From Roseovarius sp. MMSF_3281 (GTDB lineage Bacteria; Pseudomonadota; Alphaproteobacteria; Rhodobacterales; Rhodobacteraceae), in assembly GCF_030733685.1 (NCBI RefSeq), contig NZ_JASHIM010000004.1, forward strand, positions 124,001-188,000: a stretch of DNA of 64,000 nucleotides, read 5' to 3'. Below are positions 27,484-36,830 of this stretch, one piece after another. The notes beneath the pieces were generated by a model. That model was not told the origin of the DNA. It saw only the letters and a list, made by a program, of their open reading frames with translations, and did not search any database. The position numbers and the translations under genes were made by a program. Position 1 is the stretch's first letter; each line of letters opens with the position of its first letter.

Positions 27484-29433
27484 ATGGATATGCGCACTGT
27501 CACGCCGTTTGCGTCGGCTATTTTCATCATCGGAACCGGGGGCGCGTTGGCGCAAGCACCCGAACCATTCGTACTCGGCACGATTTTTATCGGGTCGGAT
27601 GCCACCACCTCCATCGGGATCGACAACGAGGACCTGACGCGCACGACGCCGAAGGATCTGCAGGAAGTCTTCAAGTCCGAGCCGTCGGTATCGGTTGGAA
27701 GTTCGCTGCCCATCTCGCAAAAGATCTACGTGAATGGGGTTGAAGAGAATAACCTGAACGTCACCATTGACGGTGCGCGTCAGAACAACCGGATCTTTCA
27801 CCACAGCGCCACGACCTATATCGACCCCGAACTGCTGAAGGCGGTGCGGGTGGACCCGGGTGTTGCGCCGGCGGATGCGGGACCGGGGGCCATGGCCGGT
27901 GCCATTGCGTTCGAAACGAAGGACGTACAAGACCTGTTGGAGGAGGGGCGCACATTCGGCGGGCGCTTCATCACCGAGTACCAAAGCAACGGCGATGTCT
28001 TCACCAACAGCCTGGCGCTTTTCGGCGTGTCGGGGCAGTTCGAATACCTTGCCTTCGGCAAATACGCGGATGGGGGCCTGCGCGAGGACGGCTCGGGCGT
28101 CGATATCACGGGGTCTGGTACGGGGCTGACCAGCGGGTTGGCCAAGGTCGCGTATAACGCGGAAAATGGCGGTCGGCTGGAGCTGAGCTACGAGTCCGTG
28201 CGCGACGATGCCCAAAGACCGTTAAGGGCGGATTTCGCGGGCCTTCGCGGCGTTTTGGCGACGCGGACCTATACACTGGAACGCCAGAACCTTGTCCTGT
28301 CTTACGATTTCGGCAACACCACCGAGATGTGGAACCCCTCGGTGCAGGTCGCCTATAATTCGACCGAGCTTTACACCGGGCCGATGCCGGGCGCGACGGA
28401 TGCCTATTCAGGCGAGACCACCAGTTTCACCGGCAAGGTCCAGAACGAGTTTCAACTGGCGAACGGCACCGTCAACGCGGGTCTCGATTTCTATAGTGAC
28501 GTGGCGGATATCAACGGCGAGGGCACGGCGGTCTTCTTTGCCGAGGAGAAGGCCACGAATATCGGCCTGTTCGCACAAGCGGAACTGGACATAACCGAGC
28601 GGCTTCGCCTGTCCTCGGGCGCGCGCTACGATTTCCAGGAGTTCGAGGGCGTCGATGGCACGAGTTATGACAATGACGGGCTGTCGGCGAATATCGCCGG
28701 GGATTTCGACGTGACCGATGCGCTTACGATCAGCGCCGGGGCCTCGCGCGTGTGGGGCGGTATCGCGCTGGCGGAAAGCTTCCTCTTCGATCCGGCCTGG
28801 GCATACCCTGCCTCGATCGAGCCGGTGACCTCCGAGAACTATTACCTCGGGGCCAACTACCGGGTTGGCAGGTGGGACTTCAACGCCAAGCTGTTCAAGA
28901 CGGATATCGACAACGCGCGGACCCTGCTTGATCCGACAACGGGTCTCTTCAACGGCGGACCGGGGCAGGTTTCGGACCTCGACACCGAAGGTTTCGAGGT
29001 TGGCGCGGCCTACACATGGTCGAGCGGGTTTGCGCGGATCGCCTATGCCGATATCGACACCAAGGTCAATGGCGGCCCCGCCGACAGTTATACCGGGCGG
29101 TACCTGTCGACGCCCCTTGGCGACAACCTTGTCTTCGAGGTGGCCAATACCTGGGACAGGTCGGGCCTGACGCTGGGTGCGGATGCGCAGATCGTCTTCG
29201 ACAAATCGGCGGCGGGTGCACCCGGCGGCAAGATCGGCGGGTTCGAGGTGGTCAATGCCTTTGCCGAGTATACCCCCCGCCAGATGGAGAACCTGACCGT
29301 GCGGGCGGAGATCGACAACATCTTCGACGAAACCTACACCGAGCGGGCGACCTATGGTCAGGACTTCGCGACGGTCACACCGCTGCGCGAACCGGGCCGG
29401 TCCTTCAACCTGCGGGCCACGCTGCGGTTCTGA
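27484..29433 (+). CDS. TonB-dependent receptor (siderophore/heme type), copy 1
   Basis: 649 aa from ATG 27484 (27490 also possible), giving a signal peptide that ends ALA-QAPEP. The plug contains KIYVNGVEENNLNVTIDGAR and DPELLKAVRVDPGVAPADAG. The barrel ends in ATLRF, with a terminal aromatic typical of outer-membrane proteins. It imports an iron chelate or heme across the outer membrane. The receptor at 33595 is a clear paralog, and a siderophore ABC transporter lies between the two. The ligand is unknown. No clear Fur or Irr box was found in the 268-bp leader. Confidence 0.85.
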   Translation: MDMRTVTPFASAIFIIGTGGALAQAPEPFVLGTIFIGSDATTSIGIDNEDLTRTTPKDLQEVFKSEPSVSVGSSLPISQKIYVNGVEENNLNVTIDGARQNNRIFHHSATTYIDPELLKAVRVDPGVAPADAGPGAMAGAIAFETKDVQDLLEEGRTFGGRFITEYQSNGDVFTNSLALFGVSGQFEYLAFGKYADGGLREDGSGVDITGSGTGLTSGLAKVAYNAENGGRLELSYESVRDDAQRPLRADFAGLRGVLATRTYTLERQNLVLSYDFGNTTEMWNPSVQVAYNSTELYTGPMPGATDAYSGETTSFTGKVQNEFQLANGTVNAGLDFYSDVADINGEGTAVFFAEEKATNIGLFAQAELDITERLRLSSGARYDFQEFEGVDGTSYDNDGLSANIAGDFDVTDALTISAGASRVWGGIALAESFLFDPAWAYPASIEPVTSENYYLGANYRVGRWDFNAKLFKTDIDNARTLLDPTTGLFNGGPGQVSDLDTEGFEVGAAYTWSSGFARIAYADIDTKVNGGPADSYTGRYLSTPLGDNLVFEVANTWDRSGLTLGADAQIVFDKSAAGAPGGKIGGFEVVNAFAEYTPRQMENLTVRAEIDNIFDETYTERATYGQDFATVTPLREPGRSFNLRATLRF

Positions 29434-29478
29434 ACTGGGCGCTGCCCGGGCCGGTGCGGTCCGGGCAGAGCACCCGCG

Positions 29479-29766
29479 TCAGGCTGCGGCCCATTCCATG
29501 CCCTGGATATTTTCGCGGTGGGCGAAGGTCACGAGGTGATTGTCGATGACGCCCTTGGCGGCGGGCACGTTCTCGTCCTTGTCCACTTCGAAGCGGATCG
29601 TAAGCCCCTGCGGATCGGCCTCCATGATCGCGGGGCCGAAGACAAAGTCGGCCCGGCCATGGTTGCCATCGTATTCGGCGTCGATCTTGTGGGCGAAATG
29701 CTTGCATAGCTGCGTAAGGTATTTCGCGCCGTTCTCGGTTTCGATGCGTCCGATGATGGTGGGCAT
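29479..29766 (-). CDS. DUF2218 family protein
   Basis: 95 aa from the ATG at 29766; the frame extends 20 codons further without family similarity. KYLTQLCKHFAHKIDAEYDG and the end with LVTFAHRENI match the small DUF2218 family, which is often found beside siderophore and iron-uptake genes. Several conserved His and Cys residues suggest metal or heme contact, but no function is established. It is convergent with the first receptor and divergent from the ABC operon. Confidence 0.75.
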   Translation of the reverse strand: MPTIIGRIETENGAKYLTQLCKHFAHKIDAEYDGNHGRADFVFGPAIMEADPQGLTIRFEVDKDENVPAAKGVIDNHLVTFAHRENIQGMEWAAA

Positions 29767-29891
29767 GGCCGCCTCCGTTTCGTGATCTCTTGGCCGTAGA
29801 CTCTTCTTTTGTCTCCGGTTAAGCAAGCCGAAATCGCACCTGCAAAGCCAGACTTCCCAGCCATGCGGGTATTACAAGACAGAGGGAAGAC

Positions 29892-30779
29892 ATGTTCCGA
29901 AAATTCGCCTTTGCGCTTTGCCTTTCGGCAGGCCCCGTCGTCGCGCAGGACGTGACCGTCGACACGTTTCGCGGGGCCGTGTCCGTGGCGCCGAACCCCG
30001 AGACCGTCGCCGTCTACGACATGGCCGTACTCGATACGCTGGAGGCGTTGGGCGTCGAAGTGGGCGGCACGATTTCCAATGTCTACCTTGATTACCTCGA
30101 GGATGCGGCCGCGGATGCAGAGCGTATCGGCACCCTGTTCGAGCCGGACATGGAGGCGCTGTATGCCTTGCAGCCCGACCTGATCATCGCCGGGGGGCGC
30201 AGCCATGACAAGGTGCCTGACCTTGGCAGGATTGCCCCGACGATCGACATGACGATCCACGACAGGACGCTGGCGACAGGGCTGAAACGGTTGGAGGCCT
30301 ATGGCGCGATTTTCGACAAGAAGGCCGAGGCCGCGGCACTGGCCGAGACCCTGACGCGCAAGCAGGCCGAGGTCACAAAGGCCGCTTCGGGCGCGGGGCG
30401 CACGCTGATCGTGATGACGAACGGCCCGAAGGTATCGGCCTATGGCGCGTCGGGGCGCTTCGGTTGGCTTCACACCGCCTTCGGGCTGGAGGTGGCCTCC
30501 GAAGAGATTTCCGGCTCGGACCATGGCGAGGCGATCAGTTTCGAATTCATTCGCCAGGTTGACCCCGACGTGATCCTGGTGATCGACCGCAGCGCCGCGA
30601 TCGGGGATGTCGAGACGGCGAAATCGACGCTGGACAACGCGTTGGTGCGCGAAACGAAAGCGTGGCAATCGGGCAGGGTCGTTTACCTGGACAGCGCGCC
30701 CATTTATATCGCGGCGGGTGGGGTGCAGGCCCTCGAGGCCACCATGGACCAGATGATCGCCGCGTTTTCCGGAAACTGA
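29892..30779 (+). CDS. Siderophore ABC transporter binding protein (FatB/CeuE/YclQ type)
   Basis: 295 aa with a signal peptide ending VVA-QDVTV. It is a class III binding protein with PNPETVAVYDMAVLDTLEALG and EALYALQPDLIIAGGRS, as in FatB/CeuE-like catecholate or citrate-type siderophore binders. It has no lipobox cysteine, so it is probably soluble in the periplasm. It is the first gene of a four-gene operon with two permeases and an ATPase. Confidence 0.88.
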   Translation: MFRKFAFALCLSAGPVVAQDVTVDTFRGAVSVAPNPETVAVYDMAVLDTLEALGVEVGGTISNVYLDYLEDAAADAERIGTLFEPDMEALYALQPDLIIAGGRSHDKVPDLGRIAPTIDMTIHDRTLATGLKRLEAYGAIFDKKAEAAALAETLTRKQAEVTKAASGAGRTLIVMTNGPKVSAYGASGRFGWLHTAFGLEVASEEISGSDHGEAISFEFIRQVDPDVILVIDRSAAIGDVETAKSTLDNALVRETKAWQSGRVVYLDSAPIYIAAGGVQALEATMDQMIAAFSGN

Positions 30780-30782
30780 CGT

Positions 30783-31736
30783 ATGTGGAGGGTCGTCCTC
30801 GGGCTGGTGGGGCTGCTGGCGCTTTCGGGCCTGTCGCTTTTCATCGGCGTGATTGATTTGCGCCCCAGTGCGCTGTTGCGAGACTCCGAAGCCTTGCAAC
30901 TGCTTGCGGTGAGCCGCGCACCGCGCCTGTTCGCCGTGCTGATCACCGGCGCGTCGCTGGCGGTGGCCGGAACGATCCTGCAGATGCTGGTGCGCAACCG
31001 GTTCGTCGAACCGATGACGGTTGGCACGGGGGAGGGCGCGGCGCTGGGTATCCTGCTGGTCACGCTTTACGCGCCGGCGGCATCGCTTTTTGCAAAGATC
31101 GCGATGGCCTCGGCGACGGCGTTCGCCTCGACCGCCGGCTTCCTGGTCCTCGCGCGGCGGCTGCCCCCGACGCAGCCATATATGGTTGCGCTTGTGGGGC
31201 TGGTCTATGGCGGGGTGATCGGGGCCGGCGTGACCTTCGTGGCCTACCAGAACGACCTGTTGCAGATGATCGGCGTCTGGGTGACCGGGGAATTCTCGGG
31301 CGTGTTGCAGGGCCGGTACGAAACCCTTTGGCTTGCCGCCGTGGCCGCAGTGCTGTGCTTCGTGGCCGCCGACCAGTTCTCGATCCTGGGGCTGGGGCAC
31401 GCGGCCAGCATCAACCTTGGGCTCAATTACCGGCAGGTGATACTGTTCGGGCTTCTGGCCGTGTCGCTGGTCAGCGGGCTGACCGTGGTCAGCGTCGGTA
31501 TCATTCCCTTTGTCGGGCTGATCGTGCCCAACATCGTGTCGCGCATGATGGGCGACAACCTGCGCCGCACCCTGCCGGTGATCGCGATGACGGGCGCGGG
31601 GCTGGTGTTGGTGGCGGACATCTTGGCCCGTGTGCTGCGCTATCCGTTCGAGATGCCCTCGGCCACGGTTCTGGGGGTGATCGGGTCGGTCGTCTTTATC
31701 TGGCTGCTTTACCGCCCGGCGCGTCATGCACCGTAG
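30783..31736 (+). CDS. Siderophore ABC transporter permease 1 (FatD/CeuB type)
   Basis: 317 aa, FecCD family. Motifs are SRAPRLFAVLITGASLAVAG, LVRNRFVEPMTVGTGEGA and GIIPFVGLIVPNIVSRMMGDN. The start is 3 bp after the binding-protein stop, and the end overlaps the next permease by 11 bp. It forms one half of the heterodimeric inner-membrane channel. Confidence 0.9.
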   Translation: MWRVVLGLVGLLALSGLSLFIGVIDLRPSALLRDSEALQLLAVSRAPRLFAVLITGASLAVAGTILQMLVRNRFVEPMTVGTGEGAALGILLVTLYAPAASLFAKIAMASATAFASTAGFLVLARRLPPTQPYMVALVGLVYGGVIGAGVTFVAYQNDLLQMIGVWVTGEFSGVLQGRYETLWLAAVAAVLCFVAADQFSILGLGHAASINLGLNYRQVILFGLLAVSLVSGLTVVSVGIIPFVGLIVPNIVSRMMGDNLRRTLPVIAMTGAGLVLVADILARVLRYPFEMPSATVLGVIGSVVFIWLLYRPARHAP

Positions 31737-32670
31737 GCGGCTGATCGTTCTTGCGGTGCTGTGCGTGGCGTCGGCGGTGGCGTACATGACGATCGGCGCG
31801 CGCGGCAACTGGGGTTTCGTGCTGGAGTTCCGGGGCGCGAAGCTGGCGGCGCTATGCCTTGTGGCGGTGGCGCTGTCGACTTCGACGGTTCTGTTCCAGA
31901 CCATCACGCAGAACCGCATCCTGACCCCGTCGATCATGGGGTTCGACGAGTTGTTCGTGCTGATTGTGGCGATGGGGGTATTCGTCTTCGGGATGACGGA
32001 TGAGCTTGTCGTCACCTCGTGGATACAGTTCACCGTGTCGCTGGTGCTGATGACCGGGGCGTCGCTGCTGCTGTTCGGAACGCTTTTGTTGCAAGAGCGG
32101 CCCGACCTGATGCGAATGATCCTGACCGGGCTGGTGCTGACCGTGCTGTTCCGGTCGCTGCGCACCCTGTTGGTGCGGATGCTGGACCCCAACGAATTCA
32201 GCGTCGTGCAGGTATCGTCCTATGCCCGGTTCCACCAGATCGAGACCGGCCTGCTGGCCATTTCGGCCGTGACAATCGGTGCGGCGCTGATCGGTGCGTG
32301 GCGCATGCGGCATCGGCTGGACGTGCTGTCGCTGGGGCGCGAGGCGGCGATCAACCTGGGCGAGGACGTGCGCCGCGGCACGTTGCAGGTGTTGGTCCTG
32401 ATCGGCGTGCTGGTGTCGGTGGCGACCGCGCTGGTGGGGCCGACGGCGTTCCTGGGGCTGTTGGTGGTCAGCATCGCCCATGCGGTGACGCCGACGGGGC
32501 GGCACGCGGTGTTGCTGATATCTGCCGCGCTGATTTCGGCCACGACGCTGATCGGGGGGCAGGCCCTGCTTGAACGTGTGTTCGGGCTGGTGACGCCGCT
32601 GACCGTGGTGATCGACCTTGCGGGGGGCGTGCTGTTCCTGTTCCTGGTGATGAAAGGATTGAAGCGATGA
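31726..32670 (+). CDS. Siderophore ABC transporter permease 2 (FatC/CeuC type)
   Basis: 314 aa, the second FecCD-family subunit. It has FRGAKLAALCLVAVALSTST, QTITQNRILTPSIMGFDELF and a C-terminal ALVGPTAFLGLLVVSIAHAV. The pairing of two divergent permeases with one ATPase is characteristic of the Fat/Ceu/Ycl transporters. The start overlaps permease 1, and the stop overlaps the ATPase start (ATGA 32667-32670). Confidence 0.9.
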   Translation: MHRRRLIVLAVLCVASAVAYMTIGARGNWGFVLEFRGAKLAALCLVAVALSTSTVLFQTITQNRILTPSIMGFDELFVLIVAMGVFVFGMTDELVVTSWIQFTVSLVLMTGASLLLFGTLLLQERPDLMRMILTGLVLTVLFRSLRTLLVRMLDPNEFSVVQVSSYARFHQIETGLLAISAVTIGAALIGAWRMRHRLDVLSLGREAAINLGEDVRRGTLQVLVLIGVLVSVATALVGPTAFLGLLVVSIAHAVTPTGRHAVLLISAALISATTLIGGQALLERVFGLVTPLTVVIDLAGGVLFLFLVMKGLKR

Positions 32671-33419
32671 TTTCCGTGACGGGTGTAAGCCATGCGCTGG
32701 GCGGTAGCACGGTGCTGCACGATATCGAACTGGAGATTCCGAAGGGTAAGGTCACCGCGCTGATCGGGCCGAACGGGGCGGGCAAAAGTACGCTTCTGTC
32801 GCTGATCGCGCGGCTGGCGCGGCACCGGACGGGGCGCATCATGGTGGACGAGCTAGAGGTCGGGGCCTGCGCGTCAAACACGCTGGCGCGGCGGCTGGCT
32901 ATCTTGCCGCAAAGTTCCGAGATCGCGCCGCGCCTGACCATCGCGGAGCTGGTGGCATTCGGGCGCTACCCGCATCACCTGGGGCGTCCCGGCAAGCATG
33001 ACCGCGAAAAGGTCGCCGAGGCGCTGACGCTGTTCGATCTGGACGGGCTGGCGCAGCGGACGCTGGATACCGTGTCGGGCGGCCAGAGACAGCGCGCGCT
33101 ACTGGCCATGATCTTTGCGCAGGATACCGACTACTTGCTGTTGGACGAGCCGTTGAACAACCTCGATATCGCGGCGTCGCGGTCGCTTATGGCGCTGTTG
33201 CAAAGGCTGGCGCGGGAACATGGGCGCACGGTGGTGATCGTGCTGCATGACATCAATTATGCCTGTGCCTACGCCGATCATATCGTGACCATGAAAGGCG
33301 GGCAAATCGGCCCGCAGGGCGATGCCGAAACGCTGGTGGATGGCAGGCTGATGCACGATGTTTTCGGAACCGACGCGGCTGTGCACAGGATTGGCGGACA
33401 GACCTTCGTGGCTGTCTGA
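32667..33419 (+). CDS. Siderophore ABC transporter ATPase (FatE/CeuD type)
   Basis: 250 aa. Walker A is GPNGAGKST, the signature VSGGQRQRA and Walker B YLLLDEPLNNLD, with the switch histidine in VLHDIN. It powers ferric-siderophore import through the two preceding permeases. It ends the operon, and the second TonB receptor follows after 175 bp. Confidence 0.92.
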   Translation: MISVTGVSHALGGSTVLHDIELEIPKGKVTALIGPNGAGKSTLLSLIARLARHRTGRIMVDELEVGACASNTLARRLAILPQSSEIAPRLTIAELVAFGRYPHHLGRPGKHDREKVAEALTLFDLDGLAQRTLDTVSGGQRQRALLAMIFAQDTDYLLLDEPLNNLDIAASRSLMALLQRLAREHGRTVVIVLHDINYACAYADHIVTMKGGQIGPQGDAETLVDGRLMHDVFGTDAAVHRIGGQTFVAV

Positions 33420-33594
33420 ACCCGCGCCGGGGCCGCCAGAGCGGCGGCATTGATGCAATATTACCAGCCCGGCCATGGGTTGCGGATGATGATGCTTGCA
33501 CTTTGCGCACCGGCGCTTAAACGTCGCCGCAGAACCGCCAGGGAAGCATGACCGCACGTACCCAGCTTCGACAAGAATGAAATGGGACACAGTC

Positions 33595-35550
33595 ATGAAC
33601 CTCTCTCGCCTCAGCGTTTTGCTGATCACGACCGCTTTCGTTCCCGTGCCTGCCGCTTTCGCGCAGGACGCCGAAGGCGCCGGTTTCCTCGGTACGATCC
33701 GCATCGGCTCACCAGAAGCGCAGGCGCTTCTGGGCAACGACGAGATTTCGGAAGAAGAAATCGAACAGCGCAACCCGCAATCCATCCGCGATGTATTCGA
33801 CGGCGAAACCTCGGTCACCACCAGCGGCGGCGCGGCGATTGCCAACAAGGTCTTCGTCAACGGTGTCGAGGAAAGCCTGTTGTCGGTCACGATTGACGGG
33901 GCGCGGCAGAACAAATCGGCGTTTCACCACACCGGCAACGTTCTGATCGACCCGGCGCTTCTGAAGAAGGTCGAGGTCAGCAAGGGGCTGGCTCCGGCGG
34001 ATGCCGGGCCAAACGCATTGGCCGGCTCGCTGGCCTATGAAACCAAGGATGCCGCCGACCTTCTGGAAGACGGCGACAATTTCGGTGGCATGACGACGCT
34101 GAGTTTCGGCAGCAACAAGGACCGGGGCCGCGCCGGGCTGACGGTGTTCGGGCGCAATGGCGGGTTCGAATACCTGATAAGCGGCACGCGATCGGACAGC
34201 GACAGCTACGAAGACGGCAGCGGCGTGACAGTGCCCGGTTCGGGGGCCGATCTCGCCAGCTACCTGGGCAAGTTCGCCTATACCTCTCCGACGGGTCACC
34301 GGCTGGAATTCGCGGCCTCCCAGACCGAGGATACGGGCCTGCGGGCCGGGCAGGCGGGGCCCGGCGGCATCATATTCATCCGGCCCGACTTTAGCGGCGT
34401 GGTGGGCCGGCCCAGCGTGCTTGTCCCGGCGCTGTCGAAGCGCACTTCCTATACGCTGACCTATACCAAGGACACGGCGACAGATTGGTTCGATCCGTTT
34501 TTCCAACTGAGCTATAACGAGCAGGAGATCGACGCTTCGGGTGTCTTCGGCAAGAACGAAAGCTTCAGCGGGACGTTCAAGAACCGCTTTGCCATCGCTG
34601 GCGGCGACCTTTCGGTGGGTGTCGATTTCTTCGACGAATCCGCCTCGGGTTTCGGTCGTGGCCCGGGTCCGTTCGGCAGTTCGGGGCGCGAGGATCATCG
34701 CAACATCGGGATATTTGCACAGGCGCGGCAGGATCTCGGCGCGCGTGTCTCGGTGTCCTATGGCGCACGCTATGACTGGCAGGAGTTCGAGGCCGCCACC
34801 GGCCAGACCTTCAAGGACGACGGTGGCAGCGCCAACGGCTCGGTCGATTTCAAGATCACCGATGCGCTGACCCTGAATGCGGGCTACGCCCACAGCTGGG
34901 GCGGGTACGAACTGGGCGAAGCGGCATTGATCAATTTCGGCGGGGCCTGGACCTATAACGGCTTTACCACGTCTCGGTCGGATGCGGGCCGGATCGGCCT
35001 GCGCTATGAGCAGGGTCCGTGGCAGGTGAGCGGCGCGTATTTCGAAACCTACGTCAACGATATCAACGCCGTGCTACCCGCCAGCGGTGCCCGGGGCGCG
35101 ATTGCTGACCTCTCATCCAAGGGCTGGGAGGCGTCGGTCGGCTATAACTGGGGCAACGGGTTCATCCGGGCCAACTACACCGATGCGGATGTCGACCTGA
35201 ACAGCACGACCATCGGTTCGACGGCGTATTACCTTGGCCGGCCCGTCGGCAAGGCGATTGCCTTCGAAGGTGCCATTGATGTGAGCAACGAGTGGACCCT
35301 TGGCGGCACGGCAGAGCTTGCCTTCGAGAACCGCGATACCCCGGTGCCGCTGTCGGGCTACGAGGTGGTCAACCTTTACGCAACTTACACGCCAAGCAGC
35401 TTCGACCGGCTTGAGATGCGCCTGGACCTGCGCAACGTCTTTGACGAAACCTACACGAGTCGCTCGTCCGACGGGGTCGGGCAGGGTAACGTGATCGCGT
35501 TGACAGAACCGGGCCGCGCGATCAGCCTGACGGCGAACCTCGCTTTCTGA
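33595..35550 (+). CDS. TonB-dependent receptor (siderophore/heme type), copy 2
   Basis: 651 aa from ATG 33595, which starts the signal peptide ending AFA-QDAEG; ATG 33577 is an alternative. The plug reads KVFVNGVEESLLSVTIDGAR with DPALLKKVEVSKGLAPADAG, aligning block by block with the receptor at 27484. The barrel ends TANLAF. It probably serves the same ABC transporter with a different chelate, or arose as a local duplication that moved to the other side of the operon. It ends in a strong terminator. Confidence 0.85.
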   Translation: MNLSRLSVLLITTAFVPVPAAFAQDAEGAGFLGTIRIGSPEAQALLGNDEISEEEIEQRNPQSIRDVFDGETSVTTSGGAAIANKVFVNGVEESLLSVTIDGARQNKSAFHHTGNVLIDPALLKKVEVSKGLAPADAGPNALAGSLAYETKDAADLLEDGDNFGGMTTLSFGSNKDRGRAGLTVFGRNGGFEYLISGTRSDSDSYEDGSGVTVPGSGADLASYLGKFAYTSPTGHRLEFAASQTEDTGLRAGQAGPGGIIFIRPDFSGVVGRPSVLVPALSKRTSYTLTYTKDTATDWFDPFFQLSYNEQEIDASGVFGKNESFSGTFKNRFAIAGGDLSVGVDFFDESASGFGRGPGPFGSSGREDHRNIGIFAQARQDLGARVSVSYGARYDWQEFEAATGQTFKDDGGSANGSVDFKITDALTLNAGYAHSWGGYELGEAALINFGGAWTYNGFTTSRSDAGRIGLRYEQGPWQVSGAYFETYVNDINAVLPASGARGAIADLSSKGWEASVGYNWGNGFIRANYTDADVDLNSTTIGSTAYYLGRPVGKAIAFEGAIDVSNEWTLGGTAELAFENRDTPVPLSGYEVVNLYATYTPSSFDRLEMRLDLRNVFDETYTSRSSDGVGQGNVIALTEPGRAISLTANLAF

Positions 35551-35569
35551 GGCGTGTTCGCTTGCACGG

Positions 35570-35600
35570 AAAGGCCGCCGCGCTACGCGGCGGCCTTTAT
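35570..35600 (+). terminator. Strong terminator after second TonB receptor
   Basis: A perfect 13-bp stem (AAAGGCCGCCGCG with its complement at 35586-35598) with a CTA loop ends in TTTAT. This is the clearest intrinsic terminator in the window. Confidence 0.85.
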
Positions 35601-35809
35601 TCGTTCACCGGCATCTTGCCGATGGGGCGCGAGTGGGGGGCAAGGATAAGGCCCTCAATAATATCGCATCCAAGGGGCCGCCGCTCAGCAGCGCGTGAAC
35701 GGTCCTTCACGCCTTTCCATCCAAATTGATTCCGCCATGCTGGCCGTCCGCCGAACCGGGGGGCGTGGGCTGTTGCCTTGGTACCCGGTCCGATGGTGCC
35801 GGGGGCGGG

Positions 35810-36703
35810 TTATTCGGCCTGCTTGCTGGCGTTCTCCCGCGGTCGGGGCTCTGCACAGAAATCGACGAAGGCGTTGATCGCCGCGATGCGGGCGCTGGAG
35901 GACGACCACAGGATGCCGGTTTCGCGCACTCCGCACCCGGACAGGCGCTTTTTGCGAAGTGTCAAACCCTCGGGCCAGGGTGGGGCCCAGTCCGGCACGA
36001 TCGAGACGCCAAGCCCCCGGTTGACCATCGAGGCAATGGCATCCAGCGCATCAAGCTCCAGCCATTCCTGTACCCTCAAACGGTTCCTTTGCAGGTAACG
36101 CTCAACGATCTGGCCGCCCCACTGGTTGCGGTCATAGCGGATGAAAGGATGGCTCATGATGGCCGCGTGAGGATCGCCCAGATCGACGTCGCCGGCGGCG
36201 ATAAGCAACATGTCCTCTTCCCTGATCGTAAGCCAGTTAAGCGATTTCGGGATCGGGAAATGGGGGCGTACGATCACGGCGGCATCCAGCTCGCCGTCAA
36301 GTAGCCCGCGATACAGCGCCGCCGATGAGCCCGGCTGCAGGAAATACTCGATCTTGGGGTGTGAAACGCGCAGCCGGGCGATGGCATCGGGCAAAAGGCC
36401 CAACAGGGTGGTCGCCGTGGCGCCTATCCTCAGTTGCCCGGCGGGTTCTTCGTTGGCCGCGATGGAGCGTAGATCGCGAACGCTTTCGATCACCGACGGT
36501 GCATGGCTCAGCACCGCCAGCCCGGATGCCGTCGGGCGCACGGTCCGCCCGGCGCGCCGAACAAGGTCGTGGCCCAGCTCATGTTCAAGGGCGCGTAACC
36601 GCTGTGCCATGGCGGCAGGGGTAAGGTTGAACCGCCGCGCCGCCTCGGCGATCGAGCCGCATTCGGCGATGGCCACGAAAGATTCCAGAAATCGAATATC
36701 CAT
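35810..36703 (-). CDS. LysR-family transcriptional regulator
   Basis: 297 aa. The N-terminal helix-turn-helix is FVAIAECGSIAEAARRFNLT with AAMAQRLRALEHELG. The remainder is a LysR substrate-binding domain. It is divergent from the aminotransferase-RidA pair and probably controls it in response to an amino or keto acid. A GATAGAA/TTCTATC dyad lies directly upstream of its start. Confidence 0.9.
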   Translation of the reverse strand: MDIRFLESFVAIAECGSIAEAARRFNLTPAAMAQRLRALEHELGHDLVRRAGRTVRPTASGLAVLSHAPSVIESVRDLRSIAANEEPAGQLRIGATATTLLGLLPDAIARLRVSHPKIEYFLQPGSSAALYRGLLDGELDAAVIVRPHFPIPKSLNWLTIREEDMLLIAAGDVDLGDPHAAIMSHPFIRYDRNQWGGQIVERYLQRNRLRVQEWLELDALDAIASMVNRGLGVSIVPDWAPPWPEGLTLRKKRLSGCGVRETGILWSSSSARIAAINAFVDFCAEPRPRENASKQAE

Positions 36704-36705
36704 AA

Positions 36706-36720
36706 GATAGAATTTCTATC
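36706..36720. promoter_or_regulatory. Candidate LysR operator GATAGAA-t-TTCTATC
   Basis: A perfect 7-bp inverted repeat with 1-bp spacer abuts the LysR start in the divergent gap. Its dyad form and place fit autoregulation by the adjacent LysR protein. Confidence 0.45.
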
Positions 36721-36830
36721 GTTTGAAAATACATATGACAACTTTTTCTGCATTTGTTTCGGGCCTAGACTGGCGGTCGAAACGCGAACCATGGGGTGTT
36801 CGCGGCCATTCGCATTTTCAGGAGGACATC

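Noticed and set aside
29529-32192. 887-aa minus-strand frame opposite the siderophore ABC operon
   Set aside because: It crosses several well-supported plus-strand genes; composition is shadow-like and no motif is present.
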